Assembly (NCBI GenBank): GCA_905221605.1
Contig: CAJNDS010000048.1
Span: forward strand, 182,501 to 245,980
DNA length: 63,480 bases
From: Symbiodinium natans
Taxonomy: Eukaryota; Sar; Dinophyceae; Suessiales; Symbiodiniaceae
Direction of reading: 5' to 3'
Below are positions 63,000-63,480 of the stretch, piece after piece. Both the position numbers and the translations under genes were made by a program. Position 1 is the first letter of the stretch, and every line of letters starts with the position of its first letter. The notes under the pieces were generated by a model. It searched no databases. It was not told where the DNA came from and worked only from the letters and a program-made list of their open reading frames with translations.

Positions 63000-63480
63000 T
63001 CAGAACCTTTATGATATTGGCCGAATTTCTAGATTTGAGAAGTCCTTCATTATTATTTCATTTTCTTTTCTGATATCTTCCCTCATTTGGGAATGATGGG
63101 GGATATATATATATATATATCTATATATCTAATCATGATTCATCTCATTTGGGATTTCATTTGTATTTTCATATATTGTGATTCTGGAATATTTTTTAAA
63201 TTCCATTTCATTTTGGGAAGATTTTTTTTTTAGCATTTGAAGGAATAAGATTTCTTTCTTTTCTAATTCGGAGGAAGGAATTTTTGAATATCCACGAATC
63301 GTAATATTCTTCATTAATTTAATCTTAAGATATCTCTGGAATATCTTATTCTGGAATGTCTTCGGTATATTGAATGTTATAATTTTTCTGGAATATAGGA
63401 TCTTCTTGGATTATCTATTTATAGGATTTCTTTGGAATATTTAATTCACTAGGATGAATCTTTTATTAATTGTAATTGGT
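63000..63480. other. Very AT-rich terminal tract
   Basis: From about 63,000 to the window end the DNA is far more AT-rich than its surroundings. It has a (TA)n run at 63,103-63,126 and many imperfect copies of TGGAATAT (63,186, 63,335, 63,391, 63,432). No gene is seen. It may be another low-complexity repeat or a different insert. Confidence 0.6.

Overview
The window looks like nuclear DNA of a dinoflagellate, or a close alveolate relative. Support: thousands of bases of TTTAGGG/CCCTAAA telomere-type repeat scattered in both orientations, Ala/Arg-rich proteins, short GT-AG introns, a cytosine-5 DNA methyltransferase inside a transposase-bearing block, and genes running mostly in one direction. 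No rRNA, confident tRNA, CRISPR array, reverse transcriptase or bacterial-type operon was seen. The taxon is inferred, not proven.

Region 1 (about 1-31 kb) is a mosaic of telomere-like arrays, fold-back (MITE-like) elements, microsatellites and short coding-looking segments. The best gene is a Nup96-type nucleoporin (9,879-12,059). Many short unique pieces between the repeat arrays read as exons, and several neighbouring pieces join in frame when the array between them is removed as a GT-AG intron. The clearest cases are 2,277-2,401 + 2,484-2,520, and 12,569-12,606 + 12,729-12,779 + 13,028-13,125. In two cases the intron is nothing but telomere-like repeat. Minus-strand exons occur near 23.3-24.4 kb. 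Two exons at 28.8-29.7 kb carry LDADLxxY motifs like the C-terminal helicase-binding motifs of mRNA-export adaptors.

Region 2 (about 31.1-47.6 kb) differs sharply. It is almost free of telomere-like repeats, carries long nearly intronless open frames all on the plus strand, and has its own repeats. In order: a hairpin array, two RS-rich small proteins, a ~1,120-residue DDE/hAT-like transposase candidate, a small unknown, a two-exon unknown of 578 residues, a protein with a Rossmann-like methyltransferase motif, a cytosine-5 DNA methyltransferase in two pieces, a Lys/Glu-rich small protein, and an HMG-box/protein-kinase fusion. CATACTG/CAGTATG motifs recur in at least four of its intergenic gaps and just after the last gene, and two 38-bp palindromes sit before one gene. 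I interpret it as a large cargo-carrying DNA transposon or other integrated element that brings its own DNA-modifying and signalling genes; its ends were not found.

Region 3 (about 47.6-63.5 kb) returns to the telomere-repeat mosaic with few exon candidates, on both strands. It ends in a very AT-rich tract (63.0-63.48 kb).
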